Source: Seriola aureovittata (Eukaryota; Chordata; Actinopteri; Carangiformes; Carangidae). Taken from it: 64,000 bases of DNA. The notes beneath the pieces were generated by a model that saw only the letters and a program-made list of their open reading frames with translations, was not told the origin of the DNA and ran no database searches. The position numbers and the translations under genes are program-made. Shown piece after piece: positions 30,378 through 42,210 of the stretch; within the stretch, counting starts at the first letter, position 1, and every line of letters begins with the position of its first letter. The stretch spans positions 13,493,640 to 13,557,639 of the forward strand of contig NC_079384.1 in NCBI RefSeq assembly GCF_021018895.1, read 5' to 3'.

Positions 30378-31504
30378 TACACATTATGCGTAAAGATGAT
30401 TGGATTCCTATAAAAATTACCATGACAAAGTTCTGCTCTTGTCTCAAAACCATAAACCAGCAAAATGACAATGAAAACAGCAGTAAAATGATCTTTAGAG
30501 GACAGGTCACATCCCTCTTCCTTTCAACCAGTTTTAAGCTGTTTTGTAAGTGAAAAAAAATCACTTAAAGCATCCACCTCCATATACGGTACATTCAGTT
30601 TAGCACTTCCAGTAACAGGCATCGCTTTGACAAAATATATGGATGTTTAAAACCTCTTTGTTCTACACCATGTTCTCTCCCCCAACACTGACTTATTCTT
30701 GAACCTTAATTATATTTTTAAGTAACACTCCGGTAAGCAGCATGAGAGATAAATTCCCAGTAACATATAAATATATCTTTTGCATATAAAATGAAAGTGC
30801 TGCCCTCTAGTGGTAAAAGCACACATACTGCAGTATAATTACCACAATGAACTAAGTATGTAAACATGACATCAGGAGCTGAAGGCCAATCATCACCTGT
30901 GAGAAACCAGGAAAAAAAAATGTTCTTTCCTCCTCGTTATTTGATCTTTTGCTTGGAATTCTTTCACATAATGTAGAGTAGGAAAGGGATGGTACAACTC
31001 ATTATCCTGGTACTGCTTTATGACTTCCAAGAAGGCAAATTTCTTATGCAAATACCACCATAGATTATATAATGTGCAAAGGGGGAGTGTGAAATCCTGT
31101 AGGGCACACTGTGCTCTGAGATCTTGGCAGGAAGTGGAAACTCACTGGGTTTTCCTCCGTCTGGGGGCCTAGCCCTTCCTCTGCGTTATAGATCTAACTC
31201 TTATCTGCAGGGAACGGATTAACAGGGGAGAACAAGAAAACAACGCCATCCTGATTATCTGTGGGTGGTTCCCACTTTTACAACACATATGCGTGTTGAT
31301 GTTGGCAAAGGCAGAAAGTAATTACTTTTTAAGTAACTGAGTGACTCTTGAAGCTTGAGCTTCGATGTAGACATGGTCAGACTGCCTATATACTCTTATA
31401 TACATATTTTGATAGAGGCCAGTGCCAGTATGTCATGAGCAGCCACATAGAGGACAAAAGTTCATAGACCAGTCCCTTAAAAACAATGTCTGGCAGACAA
31501 TCTG

Positions 31505-34500
31505 TCATCTCAGCTTTCTGTTAGCAGCTGATCCTGATGCTGGGGTATAATGCGGTGACTTGCTGTGTTGCCGTAGGGACGCAGCCTGCTCTGACACAGA
31601 GGGGATGACTGGTACGCCATCCGAGAGGTCAGTCAGCTGGTCACTCATGTGTTCCCGGTCAATGATGTTGGTGGTCTCTGAGTCCAGCTCCCGAACGTTT
31701 TCTTCGTAGAACCTCTGTCTGAGGCGTCTCATCTGGGGAAGCTCACAGCACGTCTCCAGCACCACAAGGACACACACCAATCCCAGCAGCAAGTAGACTG
31801 AGAATGCAAACACACACAATGGTAGCATGAAGGAACAAAGTCCAATACATTGTGACTAATAAGATCATACGAAGGTTTGGTCTATAAATAATGGGTGTAG
31901 TAGCTAACAGTCAAGGCTTTGTTGAACCTTGTCAATCAGATTAAACAGCATGGTAAATGGTGAAAAACAGACTGAACTTGTAATATGAATGAAAAAGTGT
32001 ACTGTAATTTTTTTTAATGATTTTTATGTTTAAATCTCAGTTAAAGGATCACGTGGTTCCCAGTATGGGGTTAAGAAAACCAATATTTCAGAGCTATGTT
32101 TATGTTTTTTGTTTTTTCTTAACCTGGCGTAACCTCAAGTTTTACTAAATTTTGGGGTCATTTCAATTTATAGCCAAGCTAGAAGCATATTTCCAGGATA
32201 TTGGGGGATCGGTCCACTACTTCGGCCCTGACTGAAATAGCTCAACAACTGTTGGATGCATTGCCAGGAAGTTTTGTGCAGACATTCATGGCCACTAGGG
32301 GACAATTTCTGATGATTTTTCCTCCAGCGCCATCATCAGGTCAAAATTCCAATTAATCCAATACTGCTGCTACTGGTGCTAAACTATGATGGCTTACATG
32401 GTAAACAATACCTGATAAACATCAACATGTTAGCAGTCATTGTGAGCACATTAACATGTTGATGTTAGCATTTAGCTCAAAGCTCCACTGTACAGTCACA
32501 CAGAGGTGCTAGCATGACTGTGGACTCTTATACTTGTTGCTTTTCTTTGTGAAATACTGAATAATGTTCACCTCTCCAGGGATTTAAGATCATTCAGTTG
32601 AAACACGACAAAGGAAAATCCCTTTTTGGTTGAACTGCTCACAACTCATAGACTTATGCTAAGTGAGACAATGAGACACAAGTGAACAATGCTTTGCTTT
32701 GAGGGGTGACAATCCAGCAAGATTGGAAACCACTGTTCTACAGAATGAGACAATTCACCAATGCTCAGTATCATGAAACCTTTTCTAATCCAGTGGGTAC
32801 AATCAAAAATTCCTTTTGTCCTTCATTCAAATAAAAGGGTTCCACCTGACAGCAGTGGCAATATCTTCAGCTACCTACTCACTTGTAATGGTCAGCCTGT
32901 AGAGCTGTGAATGTGGGTTGGCCTCTTTACTGTGGGTCTCTCCAGGGACATAATCCCCGAGGCCAATGGTTGTCAGAGAGATGAAACAGAAATACAGCGA
33001 CTCCAGAAAGTTCCAGTCCTTCTCCAGGTTGACAAAGACCAACGCAGGGATGATGAGGAGCAGCAGGGTCATGAAGATGGTGAGGCAGGTGGCATGGATG
33101 GCGGCTAGCTTCGATCTAGACATGGCCCATCGACGGTGGAAGTAGGACACTGGACGTTGAGTCACCAGGACCATGATCCTCTGCACCACAGCAGAGAGGA
33201 AGAAGAGGGTAACAGGAATGCCGAAGAGGGAGTAAAAGATACAGAAGGCCTTCCCTTCATCTGAGAGAGGAACAGTGTGGCCATAGCCTGAAAACACAAA
33301 CAAATATGCAACACAACCTTAATTATAGCGATATAATTAGAGGTGGGATTCCAGCAGGAGCCACTTAGGCTCTGTGAAGCTTCACACATAACAATAATTA
33401 GAGAGGAGGAAGGAAAAGAATGACAGAGGCTCATTCAACAGCTGATTGTCTTCTTGGAAAGCTCTATCCAAGACTAACTATAAATAAATGAGTGAGCAGA
33501 ATAAATAAGTGAATTATTCATTGAGTTTTAATGTTAAAATGTTTTTTTAAGTAACCCTCTTTATAAATTACATGGATGTATGTTAACACTACAGGGGTCT
33601 GGAGGGCTGGTGGGTTCTCTGTGGACTAGCAGAACTAACAAATAAACAACCACATGTGTTAATGGAGATTCAGGGTTGTGAATTCTCATTAAAACCCCTA
33701 ATAATTCCCCAGCAACATTTCCAAACCTTTTTCTATTTACTGAGTAAGAGGCGGTGGTGCAACAGCTAAAGCCTGACAAGATATTCCTGTGACGACTTCT
33801 AAATAAATCAACGACTGCTTTTCATGATGGAAAGTCCAAGCACAGTAACACAATACTACCACTTTCTAATATGTCACTGTATACAGGGTTTGTAAGTTGT
33901 AACTAATGAATTTATTAATGGTCAACAAATAATTTACTAATTCTGTATAAGGCAACTATGGTTTTGGATTTTCATCCTCCATCTCTACACTTGTCATTTT
34001 AGCTCTTTAAAGGATACTTTAAGGGATACTTCATTATTGGAAACTGTTCTTTCTTGCTAACAACAGTGATAAGGGACAAAATCCACAGTCCTTGCTTCAA
34101 TGCAAAAATGTGTTACAAAAGTTTATCAGAAGCTAATATGGTGCTTCAGCAGCCTGTTAGACAAATTAAGGATGTATCTTCCAAAGTTGCAAACGTTTTA
34201 GTACAAAGTTCCCTCTTGTTGTTTGTTTTTTCACTGCAGCTCAACAGGAGAACATTGTTGCAAATAGGGAACAGCCTATTGAAAAGACAGGCGTCCACTT
34301 GATTTGACTGACTCAGCCTTATATTAGATAAAGTTTCAGTTAAACTTCTGACAGCATTTCTGCACAAAAGGAGGACTGTGCATTTTGTCCCCCATTGCTT
34401 CCATCCAAAACACCCGAGGCAGGGATCTTTTAATGGTCAGTATGAGCAGGAGGAATTATTACAGTAAGCAAAAACTGCAATAATGTTCATATTGGCACCT

Positions 34501-35464
34501 GACTATTGTTTTTATGCAGGCTTAAAAACTGTCTTTTAATTCACTGAGAAGGCCCTTCAATGGACAATATATAACAGCAGATGCGATGGTTTACTAGACA
34601 GTGAGAATCCCAGAAGCATCTATTCATGGATTAACAACATTCATAACTTTATTATTAGCAAATATATAAGGATAAAGAGCAGCCAGGTTTATATCACAAC
34701 CTAACCCAACCCACAAATTGTTCTGATTAATGACTTATGGGTAACTGATCTATTAAGTATTAGTAAATGATTATTAAATCCATCAACTCAGAAATGTCTT
34801 TTACTTATTGTTACTTCACTTGAATGTTTGACCTTCACATCCATCTGCTTAAGAGGAAAGTGCTCAACTTATATTCAAGTTTAGGACAGTATATGGATAT
34901 AGATGCACATATGACTAGTTTAGAGATAATAGTGATCCAATATGCAAATTACAGCACTCCAGTGCACATACAGGTGAACTTTTCAGTGAAGCAGGAGACA
35001 TATTTTGTCCTGTAGTTAAACTTTTCAAATGAAAAATGCATTTCATATTTCCTTTATGACAGTTTCAGTGTTTTAACACCTGTGTCCCGGGCCTCACCTG
35101 TCGTAGTCAGCACGGTGCTGGTGAAGAACAAGGAGGACACGAAGTCCCAGTTGCGGTCGGTGTCGTTACCCAGCACCGACACGCCATAGTTGCTGGCCTC
35201 CAGCGCGCGAGCCAGGAGCTCCTCTAGGCGCGCGTCGGACACACAGGTGTTGTTGTTGAGGAAGTCCTGCCGGGCCGCCTTCAGCTCCTGCCGGAGGTCG
35301 TGCTCGTAGGGCAGCTCGATGACGGAGAAGATCCCGGCGCCGATGATGAGGTAAAGGATGTAACCGACAACCAACAGGGCGAAATTCAGCGCTGAATAGT
35401 GTCGCTCCATGAACCGCGCGCACCAGCCGTCAGTACATCTGCGCACCATCCCTCCTGTTTCCAC
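31505..35464 (-). CDS. kcnk1: Two-pore-domain potassium channel TWIK-1
   Basis: Three exons on the - strand: 35098-35464, 32883-33287 and 31505-31797; 1065 nt, about 354 aa (human 336). The protein forms dimeric background K+ channels. Features in order: first membrane helix (about 27-48); extracellular cap with a single Cys (FLNNNTC, Cys74) expected to make the inter-subunit disulphide; sequon NDT at 100; first pore loop TTTGYGHT; second membrane helix; cytosolic loop; third helix; second pore loop TIGLGDYVPGE; fourth helix YLLLGLVCVLVVLETCCEL; cytosolic tail. LEASNYGVSVL, GYGHTVPLSD and ESLYFCFISLTTIGLGDYVP match KCNK1 rather than KCNK6 or KCNK7. The tail keeps the di-isoleucine (NIID) but not the lysines of the human SUMO segment. 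Start is the first Met (METGGMVRRC); the second, five codons on, is also possible. Exon 1 is rich in CpG. Confidence 0.93.
32205..32540. repeat. Dispersed repeat in kcnk1 intron 2
   Basis: Same family as the fragments at 6165-7560, in the opposite orientation (CTCAACAACTGTTGGATGCA, CAACATGTTAGCAGTCATTG, TGTTAGCATTTAGCTCAAAG). Confidence 0.5.
33304..35097 (-). other. kcnk1 intron 1
   Basis: Apart from the splice signals I see nothing coding in this 1.8-kb intron. It is AT-rich, with no clear tandem repeat and no recognised mobile element. Confidence 0.6.
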
Positions 35465-35644
35465 AGATGAAACACACCTGGTTTCCCAATTAATTACACT
35501 ATACCACCTTTTACTAACTTCAGAGAAGCCCTTGTTTTAGGTCACGACTTCTATCCTCTATACCCGGTGGAGGGACTGCTCTTCCTCATTCTTCACATCT
35601 CATTGGAACCGGCTAGTGACGTCAGTCATTCACCGCGCCAGGTA

Positions 35645-35745
35645 GAGAGAGAGAGAGAGAGAGAGACCGAGAGAGAGAGTGTGTGTGTCTGTGTGTGTGT
35701 GTGTGTGTGCGCGCGCGTGCGTGCGTGTGTGTGTGTGTGTGTATC
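35645..35745. repeat. Composite (GA)n-(GT)n-(GC)n tract upstream of kcnk1
   Basis: GAGA repeats (35645-35680) pass into GTGT, then GCGCGCGTGCGTGC (about 35709-35725), then GTGT again to about 35742. The tract lies 180-280 bp upstream of the kcnk1 start codon, so probably in or near its promoter. Alternating purine-pyrimidine runs of this type favour Z-DNA. Confidence 0.8.
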
Positions 35746-36260
35746 GTTGTGCCTTGCTGCACTTCCCACTCCAACCGGTTGAACAGGTTTTGTGTTTTGA
35801 ATCATTACAAAGGATTTATTTTCCATGAGACACAAGGTCAGGTTTATTTGGAGACACAGATTTATTTCTGTAAAAACTTTGAAATAATAATGTCAAGAAA
35901 AAAGATTAAGTAAGATTAAGTAAGTAAATGATAAGCTACAGAAAAATAAAACCACTTAAAACAAAAAGTAAAAAACATGGCTTTAATTGTTTCTAAGGAA
36001 TGTTGGCTACATATTTCTCTCTATAAAGGAAATCTTTTTTTGTTGTTTATATTTGTTTTTTGCAGGATGTTTAATCATTGCTCTAGTATATTATGTTTGG
36101 TGATAACTAATTCAATTCTTATTAACCTTGGCTATTGGTAAAAGTAACTAACTATATTTACTCAAGTAGGCTACTGCACTTGTGTATTTGAGGTAGGCTG
36201 CTTGGACTTTACTTGAATGTTATAAAATATGCTGCTATGGTATAGATTAAACATCCCATC

Positions 36261-36480
36261 CTGATTAATCTGCTGTCGCACAGGGAAAATATTTTGTGAT
36301 AAATGGATTTTGCAGTCGTGCAGTAAAATCTTGTGACCGTGAGTCCAATGATCCAGGTCATGTTAATGTTGGACATCAACATAAACAGTTTATAGCTCTC
36401 TGCAGTGTGATTAATCATACCTAAAACATTGTTAAATCTATCCATCATACAGGACCTTCTTACCACATTTGTATGTTTCC
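36261..36480 (-). repeat. Inverted repeat copy A (220 bp), unknown element
   Basis: In reverse complement this is nearly identical to 41171-41393: three substitutions and one 3-bp indel by direct comparison. It begins (on -) GGAAACATACAAATGTGG and ends GATTAATCAG. A reading frame stays open across both copies (VVRRSCMM...FNNVL...[10 protein letters not shown]), but I do not recognise the protein. No terminal inverted repeats or target-site duplication were seen. Confidence 0.85.
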
Positions 36481-36824
36481 TAACATCCTATGAAATAGTT
36501 CAAATGAGCCCCACCTTGACCAACTACTGACAGTTATTCTGTATAATGAGATAGTACGTTTATTGAATAATATTTTGAATGCAGGGTTACAAATTGTTAT
36601 TGAGTATTTTTATTTTTTTTATTCCTGTATAAATAAATTATTTGAAGACTTCTTCCACCACTGGCTTTTGCAACCTCAAATAACCTTTGTCTGCTAAATC
36701 ATTTGTAAATATCACTTGTACCACTTGAAGGCGCTGGAGACCACGTTTCCACAGGCGTATGTGAACTGCACTGGCGTCATCAGAAGAGAAACAAAAAAAA
36801 GAAACAACTGGGGAAAAAAAGTCT

Positions 36825-36830
36825 TTTATT
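36825..36830 (-). terminator. Candidate poly(A) signal of thbs2
   Basis: TTTATT on + reads AATAAA on -, about 370 nt after the thbs2 stop codon at 37196-37198. Confidence 0.5.
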
Positions 36831-37195
36831 GATAAGTTACCACCAGAAATCTTCTCCACTGACTCCATCGTCTGTTCATCCTAATATCTCTTCCTTTTAT
36901 ATTTGGTAGCTGGCAATAAATAATTATTTACAACCAATAGGAAAGCCCAAATGAAAAGCAATAAGAAGTTACTGTCAGATGCTGTCAGAGTCCTGCAGTA
37001 ACATACAGCAAATGAGATCAATACTGTTGCACGAAAAGCTGATAGATAGATGATGGTCAGTAATTGATAGTCTTGGCTGGACAAATGCCTGGATCTGGTG
37101 CATCCTCTCTCCCTCTCAATTGTATTAAGATCTTCCGGAATAAATGTGCATCCCTGGTGGGTTGATGTAGAGCTTCCTGAATGTGCCGGCAAATT

Positions 37196-40100
37196 TCAGT
37201 TATCTGTGGAAAAAAATCAAGAAAATCAGATTACAGATATGGTCATCAGAGAGACACGTGTCAAGAGAGGAATGGATTTGCAAATGCTGAAGATATACTT
37301 GTTCTTGACTTGTGAATTTCCATTTTATGCTATTTTATATTTCTACCCCATTGCAGTTCAGAGGTACATATTATACTACTACTAACATTTTAAATAAAAA
37401 AGAAACATAACATGACATAAAAACATAAATTGAGCTTATAAAATACAGCTTTAGTGGCTTTGGCTTCTCTTGGTTGCATCAGAATTAACAATCTATTATC
37501 TAATAATACATCAGTCACAGGTCAATTTTGTGCATAATAAATACTTTTATTATGCATCATGCATAGGTATTGGATTGCAAATGGTGTAAATGCTTTTACA
37601 AAGAACGGAGAAGAGGATTTAAGTAAAGGATCTAAGTGCTGCCTCCACCTATGATCGGTAGCCAGGACAAAAGTTTTGACAGGATGTCTCACCTCTGCAC
37701 TCATATCTGAGGTCTGAGAAGAGGACGTGTTCCTGAGAGAAGACAAACAGTCCCAGTCTGCCTCCAGCCAGGGTGTGGTCGTACACCGCCCCCGAGTCGG
37801 ACAAAATGTCCCTGCCCTCATACACCACCACCCTGCGAAAAGGAACACAGCAATACAATACTAATCAATGGAAGCCATTTATATTTGTCTATAGATACAG
37901 TCCAGCTATAACTTCATTCATTCATTCAAATGCTGTACCTCCAGTCTGAGGTATTCCACTCCACTACATTTACCCAACAACTACAGAAAACAGCTGAATC
38001 ACTGTCACCTGAGGCAGCTGCAACATTAAAATGCATTGTGGGTATCTGTGTTCTTGTTTGCCAGAAATACTTATTTTTACTGAAGTAACATTTTGAATGG
38101 ACTTTTACTCCTTATGTATATTATACAAAGTGGTATTGCTACTTTTGCTCAAAAAAAGGTATCTGAGTCCTTCTTTCATCACTAATGGCAATGAGCACTG
38201 CAATTCTGTGTGCGTTCTTTCCAGTTCCCATTCTTAACGCGTATTCCAGGGGATGATATTGAGGACATGACGTCAAATGGGGAGATATTTAAAGCAGTTA
38301 CAATGGAACTTTGTAACAGCCATAAAAAAAATGAAAAAAAAATCAATGTGTGTCCGTCCTTCACAATCAAAGAGCAGGGGCTTCTTTTCAGGCTCACATT
38401 CAATAAGTGTGCAGCTGTACAGTCATCCTACACAACAATCGTTCTGTACCCACAGTGCAGCATAGCCAATGCTTCAAAGATAGCCTTCTATAAGACTATT
38501 TAAACAACTGGGCTACGCTCATAACAGCCTTGTTCTCATTCACCTCTCTTTTTCTCGGCTTGAAAACATCGCTTTAGTACTGATGTGATTCTCTCCATCT
38601 GCACATAAACACAAAAGCACAAGCACAAAGCACAGAAAAAACTCATTGCCTGGAGGTTTTTTTTTTTTTTTCGGTTTTTTTTTTTGAAAGTCCATTAGTG
38701 AGAAGTACTAAGTAGAAGTAGATGTGGCAGGTTGAGGAGAACTGGGTACAACAAAGAAAGTGAATTACACTGTTATCATAAAATAACTCGTGGAGATTGA
38801 TGATATCCTCGAGTGTAAGAACATCTGAGAGTGAATTATTCCTTCAAGGGCGACTCTGAATGTGATTTCCACAGATTTAAGAAGTTATTCAGCAGATTGT
38901 TGTTCCACTAAAACCTACATGAACTGAGCTGATACTGACTGAGTCCAAAATGTGCGATTTAAAGGAACATACCAGTGTTTTTTGCATATTTTTGCCCATT
39001 TTGTAAAAATTGAAATCTGTTTTACAGGGATGCTAGTGGTTTTTAGGTGTGCTTTAGTGTTTGAGACTTTTGAATTTTCAGCTATTTGTTTTCATTCACT
39101 TCATTAGATTATGAAAATCCACTCGCAGACATTTGCAGTGGTTGGTCCGCACAAAGCAGCTTGCCTGTTTGTAGTGTTATTGAAGTAATATAATTTCACG
39201 TTAGTGGTTGCGAAGACAGATTGATCTGACTATGTTTTTTCACAAAAATAGATACAGACATGATTCTCACTCATCTCAAGTAAATATTAAATTCCTACAA
39301 GATGATTTTAATAGAACACAGAAATGGATGGGAAATAGTGTCTGCTTGAGTGTCTGCTATTTGTCACATGTAGTAAATGGGCTAAAACATTGGCATGGTC
39401 CTTTAAAGGCCAAGCCAATAATATCAAATACTTTAACTGTAAATTGAAAGTTAAAAGGTTACTGCTAATGTGGAGGTATTTCCACTAGGAAAGATCTGTT
39501 GGTCCCCGGAGGAAGCCCACAAGAGTTCAACAGCTCGAATGTTGGTCGAATTCCACGATCGTAATCCAGCTGTGGTTTATGACAAGCTCAGGCTCCAAAG
39601 AGGAAAACTAATCGAGCAACGAACAGTTCATACATGTACAGATTCACATATCAGCTGACTTGTTTATGACCATCCTTGTAGAAATAACCGTGACTATATT
39701 TAAGAGAGCAATATCTCCAGTTAAAAGAGAGAAAACACAGATGGAAAGAGCAATTTCCTCACATAAACTGGATATTCTGGATTCTGTCTCATTCAGGACT
39801 CTTGCTGATCATCCAGTGATAAAAATGACACCTTATATGATGAAGCTATTTTATGTGATGACTGTGTTTGTACCTGATAAACCCAGTTTTGGGTCTGTGG
39901 ATAAGGTGCATGCGGTAGGCGGTGAAGTCCTTCCAGCCAATTTTATTGGGGTCATGCCACAAAGTTCTGACCTGAAATAGACACATGAAAAAGTCAGTAG
40001 GGACAAGAATATTATACTTTAGTATCTGATGTATACTGTATCAGTCTAACACAGAAGAGTCTGTCCAAGGTCATTCTTAGAGAAGGTTTGCCTGTTCAAA

Positions 40101-42170
40101 AAAGAACTTTAGTGTTTTATGACAAGCAGAATATACTGTGAAAAGACTGGTTCGTGCCTGGTTTCTGGTATTTCCGGTGTGCCAGAGGGCGTTTCGTAGA
40201 TACTGCCCTGGTCCTGTGGTGGAGTTGACCAGTTTGATGGAGACTCCCGCTGTGCCAAAAGCTTTGGATGGCCTTTTCTCCCAGTAAGCCTGAGACACCT
40301 GAGAGAAAGAACATGGAGGATGAAAGAGTGTGAAGGTTGAGTTGACGTATGTGAGGACTGTCGCTGTGCACAAAAAGATGAGCTTGAAAAGTCAGGTCTC
40401 TCCTTTTCTGTTATGCACTTTTCCATTTCTGTGAGTGAGAACTCTAATGTACAAACTGTAAGAAATGCAAAGGAGAGTACGGTCAAGGAGATATTTGAAG
40501 CTGAAATACCTTTTGATTCCAACCTTAAATTAAAGGTTTTAAAGGTCCATTTCAAAGGAAACGTCTGCTGCCACTGAATTGAAGCCAATAGTAGTAATCA
40601 TCAGTGTTAAAGTCTCACCTGTTTCCACATGACAACATAGAAGCGCTGGGTGGACTGGTAGGCGAACACAATTCCCGCGTAGTCGTCATCTCGGTTGGTG
40701 TTCACGTAAAAGGTCACACTGAAGTCTACGGCACTGAACTTGTCGTATCCTGTTCAAACCGAGGGGACATTTGTTTTTGTTTTTTTAGACTCCAACAACA
40801 ATTTTCTCTATACTTGGAATGGGGTTTTGATTTTTCTGGAGTCATGACCCATCTGACCTAAAGCGATGCCTGGGTCCGAGTTGGCCGTCTGCAGCAGCTC
40901 TCTACCCTGGCTGCGGATCACCCAGAGGGGGTCAGACTGTGTTGTGCCTTGTGGGTCCAGCAAAACAACCTGAAACTTCCTGAAGTCTGTAGACCCAATA
41001 TCCTGGTTCAGTGGACAGGGATCTAGTGCATCTGGAATACTGTCATTGTCAAAGTCATCAAAACATGCTTCCCCACTGCCATCACCTGCGAGAGAGGTAT
41101 AGAGACATTGAGTGTAACGATGCGACTTTCTATGATTTTCTGCCAAGAAGGGAACAAAAAGGACTGGATCGGAAACATACAAATGTGGTAAGAAGGTCCT
41201 GTATGATGGTGGATAGATTTAACAATGTTTTAAGTATGATTAATCACACTGCAGAGAGCTATAAACTGTTTATGTTGATGTCCAACATTAACATGACCTG
41301 GATCATTGGACTCGCGGTCACAAGATTTTACTGCACGACTGCAAAATCCATTTATCACAAAATATTTTCCCTGTGCGACAGCAAATTAATCAGCGTTTGT
41401 TCACATCTGTATGATGATATCAGAGCTGTTCTCACATCTGCTGAGGGAGTGTCCGCAGATTAGGCTTGTTTTGGATTTTAAGACCTACTGTGCCATTGCA
41501 ACAGCACTGACCGTCAGAGTCCAGCTGGTCCCTGTTGGGCACCAGTCTGCAGTTGTCCCGGTCGTCAGGGATACCGTCGTTGTCATCGTCGTGGTCACAG
41601 GCGTCCCCCCTCCCGTCGTTATCATGGTCGGCCTGGTTGCTATTGGGGATGTAGGGACAGTTGTCTAGAGAGTTTTGGTGGCCGTCCTCATCGATGTCGT
41701 CATTGTCGTCACACATGTCCCCGACCAGGTCACTGTCAGAGTCAAGCTGCAAACACACACACACATGCATGTAATATACTGTATATGTTTAAATTAGAGT
41801 TAAATCACAGGACTCCATGATTAGTTTTCCATTAGCCACTCCCCGCATAGACTTCCAAGATTTACTGCCACTAATAAATTGTTAGGACAGTTTTGTTGGA
41901 TCCCGCTGGTTAAATGTGGATCCCAGACCAGATGTTCTGTGAGGCAACACAACCACATTAACTGTAGTTTTGTCAGTACATAAGTCAATACATGTGATCT
42001 TTTGAGCATTGTGTGTTTTTATTTGTGTGTGTTTTCAGTAACCTGCAGTGGGTTGTGTAGAAGGGGACAGTTGTCACACTGGTCTCCGACACCATCCATA
42101 TCTGTGTCCCTCTGGTCAGTGTTGTAGACTAAGGGACAGTTGTCACGATCATTCAGAACCTCTGGAGAAA

Positions 42171-42210
<40 letters not shown>

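Noticed and set aside
41011..41463. 150-codon + strand frame overlapping thbs2 exons
   Set aside because: The left part is antisense to a real thbs2 exon and the middle is the inverted-repeat element. It is listed as a repeat and not called as a gene, because no protein family is recognisable.
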